The notes under the pieces: generated by a model
Databases searched by the model: none
What the model saw: only the letters and a program-made list of their open reading frames with translations
What the model was told of the DNA's origin: nothing
DNA from: Patiria miniata
Lineage: Eukaryota > Echinodermata > Asteroidea > Valvatida > Asterinidae
Assembly: GCF_015706575.1 (NCBI RefSeq)
Contig: NW_024037074.1
Span: 28,385,334 to 28,449,333 of the forward strand
Direction: 5' to 3'
DNA: 64,000 nucleotides
Shown: piece after piece, positions 1 to 11,420 of the stretch
Numbering within the stretch: the first letter of the stretch is position 1
Layout of the letters: each line of letters starts with the position of its first letter
Made by a program: the position numbers and the translations under genes

Positions 1-579
1 TAAGGAAAGAAGTTTGTTGCACATGGTAGGATCCAAACAGTTGCGGTAAGTTTGGGATTAGGTTTGATTAGGCGAGGGTCAAGATCAGAGTTTGCATAAT
101 TATGTGTTTGGTTTTTGGTATAGGTTGGGCTCAATAAGCGGAGTTGGGAGGGCCTCAATTAGCGAGGAAGGGGTCTGCAGGTGCAAGGTCGATTTTTTTG
201 CAGAGAAGTTGGCCGGGCCGAGCGCGCGTTTGACTAGTGGATGGGGATAGATGAATGGTTGTAATTAATTTGCCTTTGGGAACGGCTGGGTCCTGCAAAA
301 TAAGTATACTTCACCGTAAGAGGGCGGCAACTGTACATGGACTGGATATTATGCACACAATAAATTAAAGTTCTTATTACCTGTTTTTTTGAGCAATATT
401 ATTACGCCTTCGTTTTTCAATAAAAAATGTAGGCTGCATAACCTGACTACAAAATACTAGCCACCAAATGCGTGGCTCCATTAAATAATACGAAGCGCAC
501 AACAAACACTGATTGAATCACGTATGGCCGGTGTACGTCATTATTCTATTCACAAATCATAGTTAGTCACCCAACAAGT
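1..579. repeat. Distal upstream block of unit 1
   Basis: No gene seen. This is the distal upstream part of the duplicated C1q unit. Its first 300 bases are purine-rich on the + strand and recur with substitutions at 12760-13090, 24180-24500, 47220-47540 and 49380-49740. The following part recurs directly upstream of all five promoter copies. Confidence 0.75.
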
Positions 580-884
580 CGGTGACCACAAGTGAGTGGT
601 CTGTGATTGACAGGTGCCAATCACAATCCACGTGTTTGATTGTGTCATCGACATCCATACAATCATTCCACCAATTAGATGCGTCGGTGAGTGTCGGTGA
701 TACAAGCTTCGGGTTTCACGTGTGGCAATGTTACATTAACATCATTTCCCTCTCATCAATATGAAGCGAGCCAGTGATGTGTGATTGACAGCGCGCAGGG
801 GGCCAATCACAAACCGGGCATGCCAGTTCCTCAGTCACTGCTCGGGAAATCGACGTCAATATTTAAGTCACAAGCTGCCGGCTC
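580..884 (+). promoter_or_regulatory. C1q unit promoter P1
   Basis: Promoter of C1q gene 1, recognised because the segment is conserved in five copies. It carries two inverted CCAAT pairs: TGTGATTG at 602-609 with CCAATCACA at 617-625, and TGTGATTG at 780-787 with CCAATCACA at 803-811. A CRE-like CGACGTCA lies at 851-858 and a TATA-like TATTTAAG at 860-867. The initiator-like TCACTCC places the start near 885, 25 bases after the TATA start, with the proximal CCAAT near -80, the usual NF-Y distance. The factor assignments are inference from motif. Confidence 0.6.
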
Positions 885-964
885 ACTCCTCACAACGACC
901 GCAGCTCGTGTTCACTTTCAGACAACAACCCGAGAGAACTGTTTGCAAGATCAAGAATTGCACG
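885..964 (+). other. Noncoding exon 1 of C1q gene 1
   Basis: From the predicted start at 885 to a strong 5' splice site (CACG/GTGAGT, GT at 965). The sequence is shared with the other four copies, but this one is 80 rather than 84 nt because four bases are missing before AAGAATT. There is no plausible start codon, so it is called 5' UTR. The transcript is inferred, not seen. Confidence 0.55.
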
Positions 965-3900
965 GTGAGTGTTTGAAACTAGCTTTTGCTATGATTCTTG
1001 CAACTTCGGATTGATCTTTTTGATATATGATATTGACACAAAAATGTGTTTATAGCCAAAACAGTGCGCTATAAATATTTCCAACCATGATGATCCCGTT
1101 TCCATACGGTTACCCGATAACTTATCGATAGGTGCTTGAATAATCCCCAGATATTATAATGTATATAATATAGAAGAATTAGCTCTTAATCTTGACAGTT
1201 GATGCAGTTTCATACCAACATTTTGTGAGGCCAAAGTTTCAGGCAATAAATGTTTAGAGTAAATAATCAGGGTTTTCATTTTATTTGTTATGAACAAGGA
1301 ATTCCTGTATGATAATATTATCGCTGCTACTTCCATGGTGCACTCTCAACAAACAATTGTCCAAAATTCTGACTGATTTCTCTAGCTCTTGAAAATTCAC
1401 TTGAATTGTTGTCACTACACCTAATTGTATCAAACATAAAATTCCAATGCGATGCGCACACCTTTTTTTCCGGCAATCACTCTAACTAATTCAGGATTAA
1501 AGGTTATGCGGAAGTTGGCCACGGAAGAACGTATAAAGGAAATCGGGACATCTCAAACATCCTGTCCTATGTTGTGTTATTTAAAATTGGGATAATCTTA
1601 ATACATTTTGCGGTTTTTTTTTCAAACTGTGTCATTTTCCTAGTTCACAGTGCGCCATTCCGGTTTGATCACTATACACGTATAGGTCTAAGCATTACTT
1701 TTAAGTATTGCGTGATAAAAGTGTCACTGGTCAGAATAGACTAGAGGGCGCACATACGAACGAACCGGATCATGATAAAACTGTATTCAAGTTCAAATTG
1801 CTTTATCTTGCTGGATTTATTTCTAGGAATCATGTAAATAGTTGATGTTTGTACAAATTATTCGGGCCGTCTGTTCTGCTGTCCGACTTCAACGTTTGAA
1901 GCACCAGCTTTCAGAATAACTTTGCATTTAGGGTTACACTGATTCTGTTAAATATCTTTTTTAAAAAGCAATATTTTTAGTGTTTAAGGTGTGCAAAAAT
2001 AGTAGAGACTTTCGTAAACCCTAAAAAATTTCCGAGACACATTCATGGTTGACAAACAAATGGTGGCTGATGCTCATAGCCTAACAAGTGCGCTGATTTC
2101 CCAACAATTCTTTTTGTAACGACTGTAACTTAACTGCGGTGGTCCACCTGATATATTTCCGCCACTATACTTCACTGATATCAGAGCGGTTTCCCATCTT
2201 TATGCAGAAAATAACTCAATAACTCATTTTTATAAAATAGTACTATTTTCCACCAGCAATCTGCTCACGTGTTGATGATTTCTTTCGTGATAAAATTCAA
2301 GAACACTACATCAAGTGAGTAGTTCTTGTTTTACATTTTCTCGTAATTTAGCGTTACAATAGCATAATATTTTGGCGGAAGACTGTGTTTCTTTATGCAC
2401 CGATAACGTTTTGGTCACCATTATAAACAGGAAACGTCATTCGATTCAAAACAATGGTGCGACAGTAATATTTAAAGAAGTGAGGGATCCCCCTCCCCTA
2501 CAACCACCGTCAAACCGTGACAAATGGCTCCTGTTTGAAGCATAAAGATTAATTGAAGACCATCATTAATGTGGGCTTTCCGGCTGAATTCGTTCAATTC
2601 AAATTTAATTGTGTGCTTTTAGATAACAACAGTTTGCTAATTCCGAAATCATTTAAAGCCGTTCTCAAACATGCAATTCTGTATATGAAGCCTGTCAATT
2701 TAGATTTTAGAAAGGCAGATTACTCGTCATATCGTCACGGGTTCTCCGGAAAAACAAAATTGTTTCATTTCAAAAGAAATAGAATAGAGATACGAATACC
2801 AAAGATTGAAGACTGCATTAACTGTCAATCGTATCGTATTGGCGAAAAGAAATTGGATTGATTTTCAGTATTTTTTTTCTATTAAGGCCTACGTTTTTAT
2901 ATCCACATCTTGATAACAAAAATTAACTGTTCAATATAAAAAAAAAAAAAAATCTGTCTTTTTTCGTAAGAGGCCGATTTTGGGCGAGTGCTAAAAAGTT
3001 CATTCTTTCTGTCACTTGATAGACATTTAACGATAAATTGTTAAGTTCTGATATGCACGTTTCATGATTCCTTCCCTGACATTTAAAAAAAATGGTACAA
3101 TCCTTTATTCAATTTTTCCAAACATCATGTCATTTTATACCTTGTTTTAACACTGCCACATTATCTTCAAAGTCGGATCCAGAGAGTTTATTGCCGGGGG
3201 CGAAGTTTGTGCTGGGAGAAAGGATGAGGGTGGAAGGGCTCCCTCGATTGAAATTTGGCTTTTAAGATACATTTTCGGTCACTGCCGGGGGAGGGCGCCC
3301 CCTCCACACCCATGGATTCGCCACTGATTTTGCTAAACTGCTGGATTTTATTAAACATGTTCTACTTTGGTAAACGTATGCATAAATGTGAATTCCGAGC
3401 AGGACTGAAATCAAAAGCACAATAAATCCAATGCAAATACCTACATTGCCTACTTTTTTACGCGTTAAGTGAAGATACCATTAAATATTTTGATCGTTCG
3501 CTAAATTCAACTGGGTTTGAAAATGCTTGCGCGTTTTTATTCGAATTTGAAAGAAAGTGTTCGAATAATGAACGGGCAAGTTGTGAAACTGGACGGGGAA
3601 AAAGCTATTGGAATGCAGAATTTGCTGGTTTAAAAACTCGCATTATGCTTTCAAAAACTCTTCAGTCGCTTGATAATGCCTTAAAAATGCATACATTTGG
3701 GCGAGGAAGGAATTTTAATAATTCTAATGAATGTTTCTGAATAAATTGAACGGTGATTTCAGACAGCATTTAATTTCCAGAGAAATTTCACATAGCCACA
3801 TTAAAACATGTTGTTTGTCTGGAGGTATTCGGCCAGGAAAATACTGGTCAAATAATAATAATTTGTCCATTATTTACAAGTGTGTAATTGTTCCTGTTTT

Positions 3901-4027
3901 CGAATAATGATTTATAAAAATGAAAAAAAAAAATACCTTACAATATAATTCAAACCAATAATAACATTATTTCATTCCTTACTCAAGTATAAACGTTACC
4001 AGTTTTCTTTGTTCATTTTTTTTTCAG
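965..4027 (+). other. Intron 1 of C1q gene 1
   Basis: No gene is supported here. The sequence is shared with the introns of the other units, most closely unit 4 (2200-2900 matches 51780-52660). One block at 1500-1570 is conserved in all five copies (14430, 18120, 25905, 51140). A stretch ending GGATTCGCCACTGA near 3300-3330 resembles the end of an old dispersed repeat and recurs near 15905, 18750, 33390 and 53030. Short open frames such as 2553-2861 are chance frames in this repeat. Confidence 0.55.
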
Positions 4028-4099
4028 CCTACACTGAACTCCTTGTGATCTCTTCTTGGACCTGATCTTGAAGATTTCAAGAGCAAACCATCGAGGTCG
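4028..4099 (+). other. Putative noncoding exon 2 of C1q gene 1
   Basis: A T-rich tract ending TTTTCAG at 4027 is followed by a block conserved in copies 2 and 3, which ends at ATCGAG/GTCGGT (exon end 4095) or, four bases later, GGTCG/GTGTGA (exon end 4099). Conservation of both borders argues for a 5' UTR exon. The exact donor is uncertain. Confidence 0.4.
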
Positions 4100-4428
4100 G
4101 TGTGATGATGTTTAATTGATTCTATCATGACCGTGGAAAGGGCGTGCCGTCACATGAGAAAAATAATGTAATTCGGTCTCCTTCCCAAACTTTCATCGGC
4201 GGGCAAAACAATAATACCAACACGTGTGGATTGCCCGCAGTTGCCATGGCAACAGATTTAAAAAGAACCCATCTTTTTATCTACATGTTATCCCCTTGCT
4301 CTCGGATAGGCCACTGCCGACACATTCTCTGAATAATGATTCCTCCAAATTATGTCTCGTATACAAATTCTTCATTTTATGTAGTGATTTGGTTTGTAAT
4401 TTAAGGCCCTGTATTGTTTTCCTTTCAG

Positions 4429-5255
4429 ATGAAGATCTGCGTGGCCACCATTCTGTCAATCGCCCTCCTTCTGGGTAACTCAGTCAAGCTCCGAGCTTCC
4501 GTTACTGGGCCGGTTCCCTCGGATGGCGATGGTCCTGCGTCTCAGGTGTGTCAGCAGTGCTGCCAGGGACCTGCTGCAATACCCGGTATACCAGGTCTGC
4601 CTGGGCCAGTAGGACCGATGGGGCCGTACGGTCAGCTGGGGTCAAAGGGCGATGCAGGTCAGCAAGGTGAGATTGGCCCAAAAGGACCTATGGGTGAGCG
4701 AGGAGCACCTGGGAACACTGGGTCTAAAGGTGATGATGGGATTGGTATGCCCGGCAAGATAGGTCCGAGAGGGCTACCTGGTTTTGTTGGAGGAACTGGG
4801 GAAACTGGTGTCAAAGGTCAGAAGGGTGAGCCAGGGGAGACGCCAGACGACTCCAACCAGCGGGTGGCATTCACCGTGGTGAGGACGACCCACTCATATA
4901 CCTCTACGAGTCACGACACCCGTTTGCCATTCCAGCAGGCCGAGACCCTTCTGCCGGGTACCAGCTTCGATTCGAGACCGGCACGTTTACCTGCAGTGTG
5001 CCGGGCACCTACGTATTTACGTTTTCTGTTCTTAAGTATGGCAACAGCGGTGCCCTTTACATCCATCTTGTTAAAAACAACCACAAGGTGATTACTACCC
5101 GTGGTGCATCAAATCAACAAGGTCAGTTGTCTGGTAGCGCGGTGCTGGTTCTGCAACGAGGAGACTCGGTGTATGTTACCATGTCCGGTAGGGCGCAGGG
5201 TACTTCGACCTATCACTACACCTCATTCAGTGGCTTCCTCCTTTTCTCCGAATAA
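4429..5255 (+). pseudogene. Collagen-stalk C1q-head protein, copy 1 (frameshifted)
   Basis: This copy matches copies 2-4 from the signal peptide (start [10 protein letters not shown]) through the CQQCC cluster, 28 Gly-X-Y triplets and the first third of the C1q head. Near 4971 one base is missing: the paralogues read GATCTCGAG or GATCTTGAG, this copy GATTCGAG. The original frame then ends at 5091 after an unrelated tail, while the rest of the head ([12 protein letters not shown] to FSGFLLFSE) continues in another frame to the TAA at 5253-5255. Either a recent pseudogene or a one-base assembly error: the downstream part carries no stops and is as conserved as in the intact copies. The ATG follows TTTCCTTTCAG directly, so the coding exon begins at or just before the start codon. 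An AATAAA overlaps the stop. It is closest to copy 4 (shared QGTSTYHYTSF and SE ending). Confidence 0.85.
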
Positions 5256-6660
5256 ATTAATAATTAACTTAGTAAAATTAAATCACAACGCATAAATATA
5301 CAGGAGCAGTGCTGCTCTTGTTTTGTTTCGCTTTCAATTTTGCCACAACAGTAACCAATGAATTTAAAAAAAAAAATCAATGTCATGATAATGAGACAGA
5401 TAATTGATTCTTAATACATAACATTTTACATTAAAGTATCGAAACGCTTTACAAGACATCAAAACTGCAAAAAAAAAAAACATTTAATAACAATAAGTTG
5501 AATTTATGACTTTTGAAAAAGAAGGTTTTAGCTGCGATTGAAAAACGTTTCCAATTCGTTATTTTTTTGCTTAAATAACGTGGAAGTCTGCACGGTCACT
5601 ATATGCCTTGCCAGGCTTTGGACGAACTTTAGGAAGGTTGAACTGAACCCCATCATAGCTGTTAGTGCGAATGTTAAACGCATGAACTGATATTTACTCT
5701 GTGAAGTACCGAAGCGCTGCCTCACCATGGCGGATAAGTTTGAAAAGTACCGAAGAATCTTGAACTCAACCCGCACCGTAACCGAGAGCCAACGTAGTTC
5801 CTTCGTAGTTCCTTCTTCATATATGTTGTTATTTCTTAAACTGGTAATCGTATGAAAAAACATAAACAGTTACAATAGTCTGTCTGGGAAGTAACAAATG
5901 CATGTATTAAACTATATTTTTCTTGTTGTTGTTGTTGTTTTTTTAATTGCCATTTCGCATACCGTATACAGCCAGACATTAAATGAAGTCTGGTGATGTC
6001 AATTATTATCCTCGGAAACTTTTTTTTTTTTGGAAAAAACCCCAAGAGTTTCAAATTGCGCCACAGTGAACCAAGAACTCTCAACTTTTGTGAAACACTT
6101 TATTTTGTATCCCATTTATACATGTATAATTGAGTTTTGTTTCATGTTAAAAGTTAAGTTTTAGAGCTTTCACTTTGATGAGATTGTTGACGATTTCATG
6201 TAATTTCAGTTGATAATGTGACACTATATCAGTAGATTACAAAATTATGATTCTAGTATATATTTGATTGTGAGAAATCTATTTTTTCCAAGTATACATT
6301 TGAGGATGTGCTCTGTTTAACAGCTTAACTAATTTACGCACAGAAATTAATCATATAACATGTAATCAGTATCGAATATAAATACTCAAAAACTGTATTT
6401 TGAACATAACTTTAATTGAACATTTAGCTTTTAACAATGTGGAAAACCTTGTCCCACTCGTAATACATTCCATCGAATTCATCTCATGAAAGTAAAATTA
6501 CAGAGAAATTTTGACCGTTTACTGAAGACAGTCAATAAAATCGTTTGTCGTTGAAATGAACGAGCAAATTCCAGTCTGACTCTTATAAACAAAATAATTT
6601 CTTATTAAGTACTTAAATCTGTGATTATAGTTAACAATTCTAATCCTTTGATATTACAAA
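5256..6660. other. 3' UTR and flank of C1q gene 1
   Basis: No gene. It begins with A+T-rich 3' UTR (CATAAATATACA near 5290, a candidate poly(A) region shared by all copies). The whole flank is duplicated behind gene 4 (54167-55560) and, less closely, behind gene 3 (44131-45330) and in the unit-5 remnant (58940-59690). Confidence 0.6.
5520..5915 (-). mobile_element. Decayed LINE reverse-transcriptase C-terminus
   Basis: On the minus strand the conceptual peptides HAFVTSQTDYCN (about 5872-5907) and ELRWLSVTVRVEFKIL (about 5750-5800) match the C-terminal pattern of Jockey/CR1-type LINE ORF2 (HAFITSRLDYCNSLL, ELHWLPVRYRVEFKIL). The frame is broken several times. The same remnant follows gene 4 (54440-54850) and gene 3 (44140-44480, with RPKSSKASKDRAYT), so it was present before the gene duplications. 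Confidence 0.55.
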
Positions 6661-6663
6661 TTG

Positions 6664-7130
6664 TCACCGTTTTCACGAAGAGCCACATATGTCGATTTTG
6701 AAGAAAAAGTGTTTTCGAGATAATTGCAAAAGAAGTTTCTCGTATTTGAAACTGCAAAAAATACCACTTTCCAACAACTTTGTGAAGTAAGGAAACCATC
6801 ACACTATTCTGTGTGAGCTGAATTTTTACATGAACCCAGTAATAAGACTTAATTCAGCAGTTAATTAGTGAAAATTAATTAGTAAAGATATGTGGCTCCT
6901 CGAGAAAACGCAAATTCAGGTTTCCGACATATTGGCCCTTTCTGTTTAATGTGTATTTCCATAGGCGCGCGTGAGTACGCGCGCGCAGCTGAAAATGTAA
7001 CATAGATACGTGGCTCTTCGTGAACACGCAAATCTCATTTGACCTACTTTTACGTATTTCCGTGCAATGGGTTTTGTACGCGTCCAAAGGGCCAAAATGT
7101 ATGTGGCTCTTCGTGAAAACGCAAAATTCA
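6664..7130. mobile_element. Inverted-repeat element with a four-times repeated motif
   Basis: The motif TGTGGCTCTTCGTGAAAACG appears as a reverse complement at about 6668-6692 and in forward orientation near 6890-6912, 7010-7031 and 7104-7127. The outermost pair forms terminal inverted repeats, suggesting a short non-autonomous DNA element. No coding region; the family was not recognised. Confidence 0.45.
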
Positions 7131-7146
7131 TTTATCAAGATTTTGG

Positions 7147-8168
7147 CCTCCACTTGTGTTCTGTCAACAATGAGGCTTTTTGCTGATGATAGTGCAATCT
7201 ACAGGTGCATCAAGTCTCGTAGAGATCTTGAGACTCTCCAAGCGGATCTCCAGGCGGTCTTTGAATGGGCTCAGAGATGGGACATGAGTTTCAACATCAC
7301 AAAATGTTGCCACCTCTGCATCACCCTGAAGAAGAAAAAGCTTGAACACACCTTTACAATCTCTGGCCAGGCCATCCCGCATGAGAAGAAATGCAAATAC
7401 CTTGGAGTCACCATCGCTGATAACCTAAGCTGGAACACTCAGGCAGAAGCAGTCAGAGCCAAGGCTTCAAGATCGCTTGGGCTGATCAGACGCACCCTTG
7501 GAAAATGCAGCAGGGAGGTCAAGGAGACAGCATATAACACTCTAGTAAGACCACAACTTGAATTTGCCACAAGTGCATGGAACCCATACAAAATCCGCAA
7601 CATCAGAATAGTTGAGAGTGTCCAATGCCAAGCGGCACGTTTTGTCATGAAGGACTACCAATGGGAATCGAGTGTGTCTGACATGCTGACATCACTGGGA
7701 TGGGACACCCTACATGACAGACGTCTCCTCCATCAGGCTGAACCCCTCTACACAATTCAACATGGCCAAGTAAATATAACTACTCCGCCGAACATCGTCA
7801 ATAACACACGATCAAGCCGACACAGCCAGACCAATCAACATAACCTCATCTACAGGCAACCACTCACCAGAGTTGACTGCTACCTCTATAGCCCTTTCCC
7901 AAGAGCTGTTCGGATTTGGAACAGGCTACCAGTGGCTGCGGTTACTGCGACCACTTTAAAAGAGTTCCAGACAGAAGCTCTCCCAACTATAAGAGGGATG
8001 GAGCTACCAGTTGTATCTCTCAGGACAAATTGACAATACCCCCATCCGATAAGCACCCTAACAGCACACACAAAGAGCACACATGGAATCGCAGCCCACC
8101 CTCTCCAGGACAGCAGCAATGTTTTTAGGAGAGTACTCTAATGCAAGATGCAAGATGCAAGATGCAAG
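7147..8168 (+). mobile_element. 5'-truncated LINE (Jockey/CR1-like), RT C-terminal part
   Basis: An open frame to the TGA at 8031-8033 encodes the end of a non-LTR reverse transcriptase. MRLFADDSAIYR holds the catalytic A-D-D, KYLGVTI follows, and the C-terminal part has RRTLGKCSREVKETAY, LVRPQLEFATSAWNPY and FPRAVRIWNRLP, typical of this LINE group. Sequence before about 7147 is unrelated, so the copy is 5'-truncated and the upstream in-frame ATG at 7020 is chance. After the stop come about 110 bases and a tail of four ATGCAAG units (8141-8168), the simple-repeat 3' end expected of such LINEs. The frame is intact over 290 codons, so the insertion is fairly recent. The clade is not certain. 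Confidence 0.8.
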
Positions 8169-8502
8169 GGGCGGATCCGGGAATATTCGTAGGGGGAGGG
8201 GTGTATTGCCAAAACAAATCTGACATGCAGACAGGTTTTTTTCTCCGGACACTTTACCGTTAAAAGGCGGACATTATTATTGTTACCAGTAAAACATGTT
8301 CTTCCGCAATTTTTAAATATCCGTTGGCAGATTTATTTCAGTAAAAATAGTTTTGCTGTACGTTCCCATCGGGGTAAACCATGGCCCCGGATGCGAATTT
8401 TCTTTTCCTAATCTACATTAACATATATGGTTGCTTAGCGCCCTCTACGATACTTTTATGATACGTACGCAGGTATACAATTATATTTTCCCCCACATTT
8501 TG

Positions 8503-8574
8503 GCGAGCAATGCGAAAGCTTAGTCGATAGGGTTGTGATTTTGAATTGCGAGGTTGCAGGTTCGATTCACCGTT
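8503..8574 (+). repeat. tRNA-like sequence (SINE head or tRNA pseudogene)
   Basis: An A-box-like AGCTTAGTCGATAGG (8517-8531) and a B-box-like GGTTCGATTCA (8559-8569) have the spacing of an internal pol III promoter. No convincing paired acceptor stem is visible, so this is called a SINE head or tRNA-derived remnant, not a tRNA gene. Confidence 0.4.
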
Positions 8575-8612
8575 GTTTTCTAACCATAGGGCCCGGTGTG
8601 ACAGGGGCTTTA

Positions 8613-9231
8613 GGGCCCTGTCACACTTCTGCGTATCCTAGTTCCTTATGAGTTGCGCATTGACTTTTTTCATACGCAGTCGTACGCACAATACGCACCT
8701 CATATGCATCTCTATCGTTTTATGTAAGTTTTATGTACGCAGGCATACGCATGGTACGGCCCAGTACGCTGGATAGTTTTGGGCATGCACAAAACTACGC
8801 TGCGTTCGCTGTTACGCAGGTCATTAGTTAAAAAATAGCCGCACATCGGTCCCGCATCGGTCGAGCGCGGTACGAGTACGCTATGTGTTCGTGAGGGATA
8901 AGCCGTTCATACGCGGCAATACGCTGACCTCCTATATTGGACGTATACATAGCGACGTATTGCACGAATTAGTACCGCTCGTCCTGCGAGCGGGCAGCGC
9001 ATTGTACTTATTCGTAACTTATGAGAAACGCACAGATGGCGAACTTGCGCACTGCATACGCAAGTCATACGCAGTGGATACGCTGAATTCGTTACTTGTT
9101 CGCTAGATGTGCGTCGCACACATGTCAAAGTAATCAAAACATTTCGACGTTTTTGATCGTACGGCTGCGTATTGAAAATTGTTGATAAGGAACTCATAAG
9201 GAACTGGGATACGCAAAAGTGTGACAGGGGC
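8613..9231. mobile_element. TACGCA-rich TIR element, copy 1
   Basis: A non-autonomous DNA transposon. The left end GGGCCCTGTCACACTTCTGC is mirrored by the right end (GCAAAAGTGTGACAGGGGC), and the repeat extends inward through the TTCCTTATGAGTT block for about 40 bases. TTTA flanks both ends (8609-8612 and 9232-9235), a candidate target duplication. The interior holds many TACGCA/TGCGTA hexamers and no transposase. Confidence 0.65.
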
Positions 9232-9235
9232 TTTA

Positions 9236-9960
9236 GGGCCCTGTCACACTTCTGCGTATCCTAATTCCTTATGAGTTGCGCATTGACATTTTTTTCATAC
9301 GCAGTCGTACGCACAATACGCACCTCATATGCATCTCTATCGTTTTGTGTAAGTTTTATGTACGCAGGCATACGCATGGTACGGCCCAGTACGCTGGATA
9401 GTTTTAGGCATGCACAAAACTACGCTGCGAACGCTGTTACGCAGGTCATAAGTTATAAATACGCAGCGCATCGGTCCCGCATCGGTCGGGCACGGTACGA
9501 GTACGCTATGTGTTCGTGGGGGATAAGCGGTTCATACGCAGTAATACGCTGACCTCCCGGCACGCACCCCGTCAGCATGATGAGCCGCCTATATTGGACG
9601 TATACATAACGTACTTGCAGCGCAGATACAACGCACGCTGAACGAACTCATAGCGAATGCCGACGTATTGCGTCAGGCATGCGGTCGGCATAAGTCGGTT
9701 GCGTCCGGAATACGCTCAGCATGCGCACTGCATACTGACTTATTCGCAGCCCGAAAAATAAAGTTGTGCACTGCATACGCAACTCATACGAATCTCATAC
9801 GCAATGGATGCGCTGAATTCGTTACTTGTACGCTAGATGTGCGTCGCACATAAGTCAAAGTATTCAAAAATATTCGACGTTTTGAGCGTACGGCTGCGTA
9901 TTGAAAAATGTTGATAAGGAACTCATAAGGAATTAGGATACGCGAAAGTGTGACATGGGC
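9236..9960. mobile_element. TACGCA-rich TIR element, copy 2
   Basis: A second, longer copy abutting copy 1, separated only by TTTA. It has the same left end (GGGCCCTGTCACAC) and a right end GTGTGACATGGGC. It carries an internal segment around 9560-9700 absent from copy 1, so copy 1 is an internal deletion derivative or copy 2 gained sequence. No transposase frame. Confidence 0.65.
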
Positions 9961-9965
9961 TTTTA

Positions 9966-10045
9966 ATTGAGCGTACGGCTGCGTATTGAAAATTTTTGAT
10001 AAGGAACTCATAAGGAATTAGGATCCGCAAAGGTGTGACAGGGGC
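9966..10045. mobile_element. Right-end fragment of the TACGCA element
   Basis: About 80 bases repeating the right terminus (GAGCGTACGGCTGCGTATTG to GTGTGACAGGGGC). With the short right-end piece at 8597-8608 before copy 1, it shows repeated insertion or end duplication at this spot. Confidence 0.55.
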
Positions 10046-10081
10046 TATAGGCTTCAGAAGATATTTTGTTAAAGGGAAATC

Positions 10082-10453
10082 AGGCCCAACAAAAAATTAA
10101 AAAAAATATTCGGTCTCTGGTCAGACCAAAGTTACGGAATTGACGCGGGGACGTGGCTTTTTTTTCTTCAAGCTTGGATTGTACAGACAAGGTGAGGTAC
10201 TATTTTGCGCTTTTTTGGTGTTATCATGTACATTGGTGTCTTCCATAATTTACCTTGGTGCTCTCAATCATTTGTTTTGGTGCAATTTCCCATTCCTTGG
10301 TGCTCTTTGGTAAAAAAAAAAATAATAAGAGGGGCGGCAATAGAGGGCGCTGTTGGAGCTACCGCGGAACATTTTGGAAAAAAAAGTTGACGCGCGTGAT
10401 TAAATCGACGCGCGCACTAACCAGAGACCGACTTATTTTTTTTTTTTGGCCTT
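10082..10453. mobile_element. MITE with TIRs carrying CGGTCTCTGGT
   Basis: The left end (AGGCC, an A-rich tract, then CGGTCTCTGGT at 10111-10121) is mirrored at the right end (ACCAGAGACCG at 10420-10430, a T-rich tract, then GGCC), giving inverted repeats of about 45 bases. CGACGCGCG-like sequence continues inside both ends. The centre repeats TTGGTG several times. No coding capacity; the family was not recognised. Confidence 0.55.
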
Positions 10454-11196
10454 AAGTCCGAATTTCATCACGTTCGAATTCGTTTTTTTTTTTTCGAATT
10501 TAGTAAATTCCAAAACGCCATAGCGTACACCCATTATGTGGATGACGTTGGGGAGAAAAGCAAATCGCGCCCATACAGGGTGGTAAAGGGTGTACACCGG
10601 TACGGTAAATGGGCCTAATCCAATCCGCCGAGTGCATGAAAGAAAGTTAAACCCTCAAACTTGTATACCTCATGTCTTCCGATTTTGATAAAAATTGCTG
10701 CGCTTGTAGGTCCTGATGAGCAATGAATGCACACCAATTTTTAGCCCGATCCGACCCACTACGAGGTCAGGGCAGAAACACCCCAAAAAAACCGGACATT
10801 TTTAGAGTAAAATACCACCCTTTTGGAAGAAATATGTCAAAACCATGTCAATTTTCATCGAATATATGCAAATTTGGTATCAAAATAATAAGAATTGCAT
10901 CCTCAAATCAACTCCTTTGTCAAAATTAAATGTTGTGAAAGTAGGTCACATGACCTTTAACATGTTATTGTGACCTTTGATCCAATTTATGTACTAATGT
11001 ATCATTCCGAAAAACCAAAGAAATTAAAATGACTTGATAGAGCATGTCTTCCTCTATCAGAATCTACTAAAAATCAATTGGGGTCTTCAAAATTTACAAC
11101 TTTATGACTATTTTTGTACAGTTGTTAGGATACAAATTAAAGACTTTACATTAGAAATCTACCCACACAACTTACTATTCTAAATGCGCCTATTTT
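10454..11196. other. Non-genic; dispersed repeat fragment
   Basis: No gene. The stretch 10500-10655 (CCAAAACGCC to GAAAGTTAAACCCTC) recurs at 56760-56905, so it is part of a dispersed repeat. The remainder, including 10660-11190, holds nothing recognised. Confidence 0.4.
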
Positions 11197-11420
11197 GACC
11201 ACGGAGCACAGCCTGAGATCGAAAGAGTTTGAGTTTGCCGGAGGGAGGAAAACCGGAGGGCACTGAAAAAAACCTCATGGCACAGGAGAGAACCAACGCA
11301 CAACTCTATACTCACATGTGATCCGCGGCCAGGATTCGAACCGTCATTTGTGGTCACCTTGGTGAGAGGCGAAAACCGCCCACAAACCACCCACGCCGCC
11401 CAAAATGCTAGTATAATGTA
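11197..11420 (-). repeat. tRNA-derived SINE copy 1
   Basis: Homologous to 63595-63811 and 63815-64000. Read on the minus strand it has a tRNA-like head with a perfect B box GGTTCGAATCC (complement of 11332-11342), followed by a body with GGTTCTCTCC and CCTCCGGTTTTCCTCCC. The shared border toward 11420 is CCCAAAATGCTAGTATAAT. Such body motifs recall widely conserved SINE central domains, but the superfamily was not determined. Confidence 0.65.

Noticed and set aside
781-1014. Small open frames across exon 1 (also at 13491, 24949 and 50148)
   Set aside because: They start upstream of the predicted transcript start and run through the 5' splice site; conserved only because the promoter is duplicated.
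2553-2861. 102-codon open frame, partly shared with 52301-52597
   Set aside because: Lies in duplicated intron; the two versions differ by frame shifts and there is no recognisable domain.
7020-7146. N-terminal extension of the LINE frame
   Set aside because: This part is the inverted-repeat element at 6664-7130, open by chance; LINE homology starts near 7147.
8503-8574. Functional tRNA gene
   Set aside because: Box-like motifs are present but no convincing acceptor stem; better read as a SINE head or pseudogene.
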